The notes under the pieces are model-generated. The model was not told the DNA's origin. It saw nothing but the letters and a program-made list of their open reading frames with translations, and made no database searches. From positions 1 through 18,910 of the forward strand of contig JABVXU010000827.1 in assembly GCA_013365365.1 (NCBI GenBank): a stretch of 18,910 nt of DNA, read 5' to 3'. Positions 18,769 through 18,910 of this stretch are shown one piece after another. Position numbers and translations under genes: made by a program. Numbering within the stretch: position 1 is the first letter of the stretch; each line of letters opens with the position of its first letter. Origin of the DNA: Cruorifilaria tuberocauda. Taxonomy: Eukaryota; Nematoda; Chromadorea; Rhabditida; Onchocercidae.

Positions 18769-18910
18769 CTGAAATTGAAAATTCAAAAGAAAAGGTTGAA
18801 ATAATTTATTGAAGAAATATTCTCTAAAAGTTTTTGAAGTGAAAAAAAACAATATATCATTTATGCTTCAGGCATTTAATACTTTTTCTTTTTTTCTCTT
18901 TTTTCAAGAT

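Noticed and set aside
18769..18852. Upstream extension of the minus-strand exon to a nominal start at 18852
   Set aside because: The first codon is TTG, not ATG, and the segment is a T-rich tract ending in TTTCAG, as expected of an intron end.

Overview
This is nuclear DNA from a nematode, most likely a parasitic (clade III, possibly filarial) species. The evidence is a very AT-rich background full of A/T runs and ATT microsatellites, genes split into many small exons by AT-rich GT-AG introns, and a glutamate-gated chloride channel (GluCl) of clearly nematode type. Nothing looks bacterial: there are no operons, ribosome binding sites, tRNA or rRNA genes, insertion sequences or CRISPR arrays. 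The species cannot be named from the sequence alone.

Bases 1 to about 8490 are non-coding as far as I can see. They hold microsatellites, short tandem repeats and one diverged ~190-bp tandem duplication. A GC-richer island at about 8500-8730 follows. It carries a dense cluster of GATC motifs, upstream ATGs and the first coding exon of the channel.

Bases 8626-16585 (+ strand) hold a complete GluCl subunit gene that I rebuilt by hand as 13 exons and 12 introns, giving 483 residues. All exon phases join without a stop. The protein has a signal peptide, an extracellular ligand-binding domain with the Cys-loop and the second GluCl disulfide, four membrane helices and a short basic cytoplasmic loop. 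It fits glc-3 best. Several introns carry local tandem duplications or minisatellites.

Bases 17225-18768 (- strand) hold the last three exons (338 residues) of a second gene, convergent with the first. Its 5' end lies beyond the right edge. I do not recognise the family. It has a 25-residue internal repeat, a Thr-rich linker and a Gly/Leu-rich C-terminus. Its first visible exon ends in a 39-bp segment that is tandemly triplicated and includes the 5' splice site.

The two genes lie tail to tail with 639 bp between their stop codons. Nothing indicates a shared function. I found no clearly new biological system. The points most worth a second look are the in-frame upstream ORF separated from the channel ORF by one TGA codon, the triplicated splice donor, the possible M4-less channel isoform from retention of intron 12, and the locus-wide habit of short tandem duplication.
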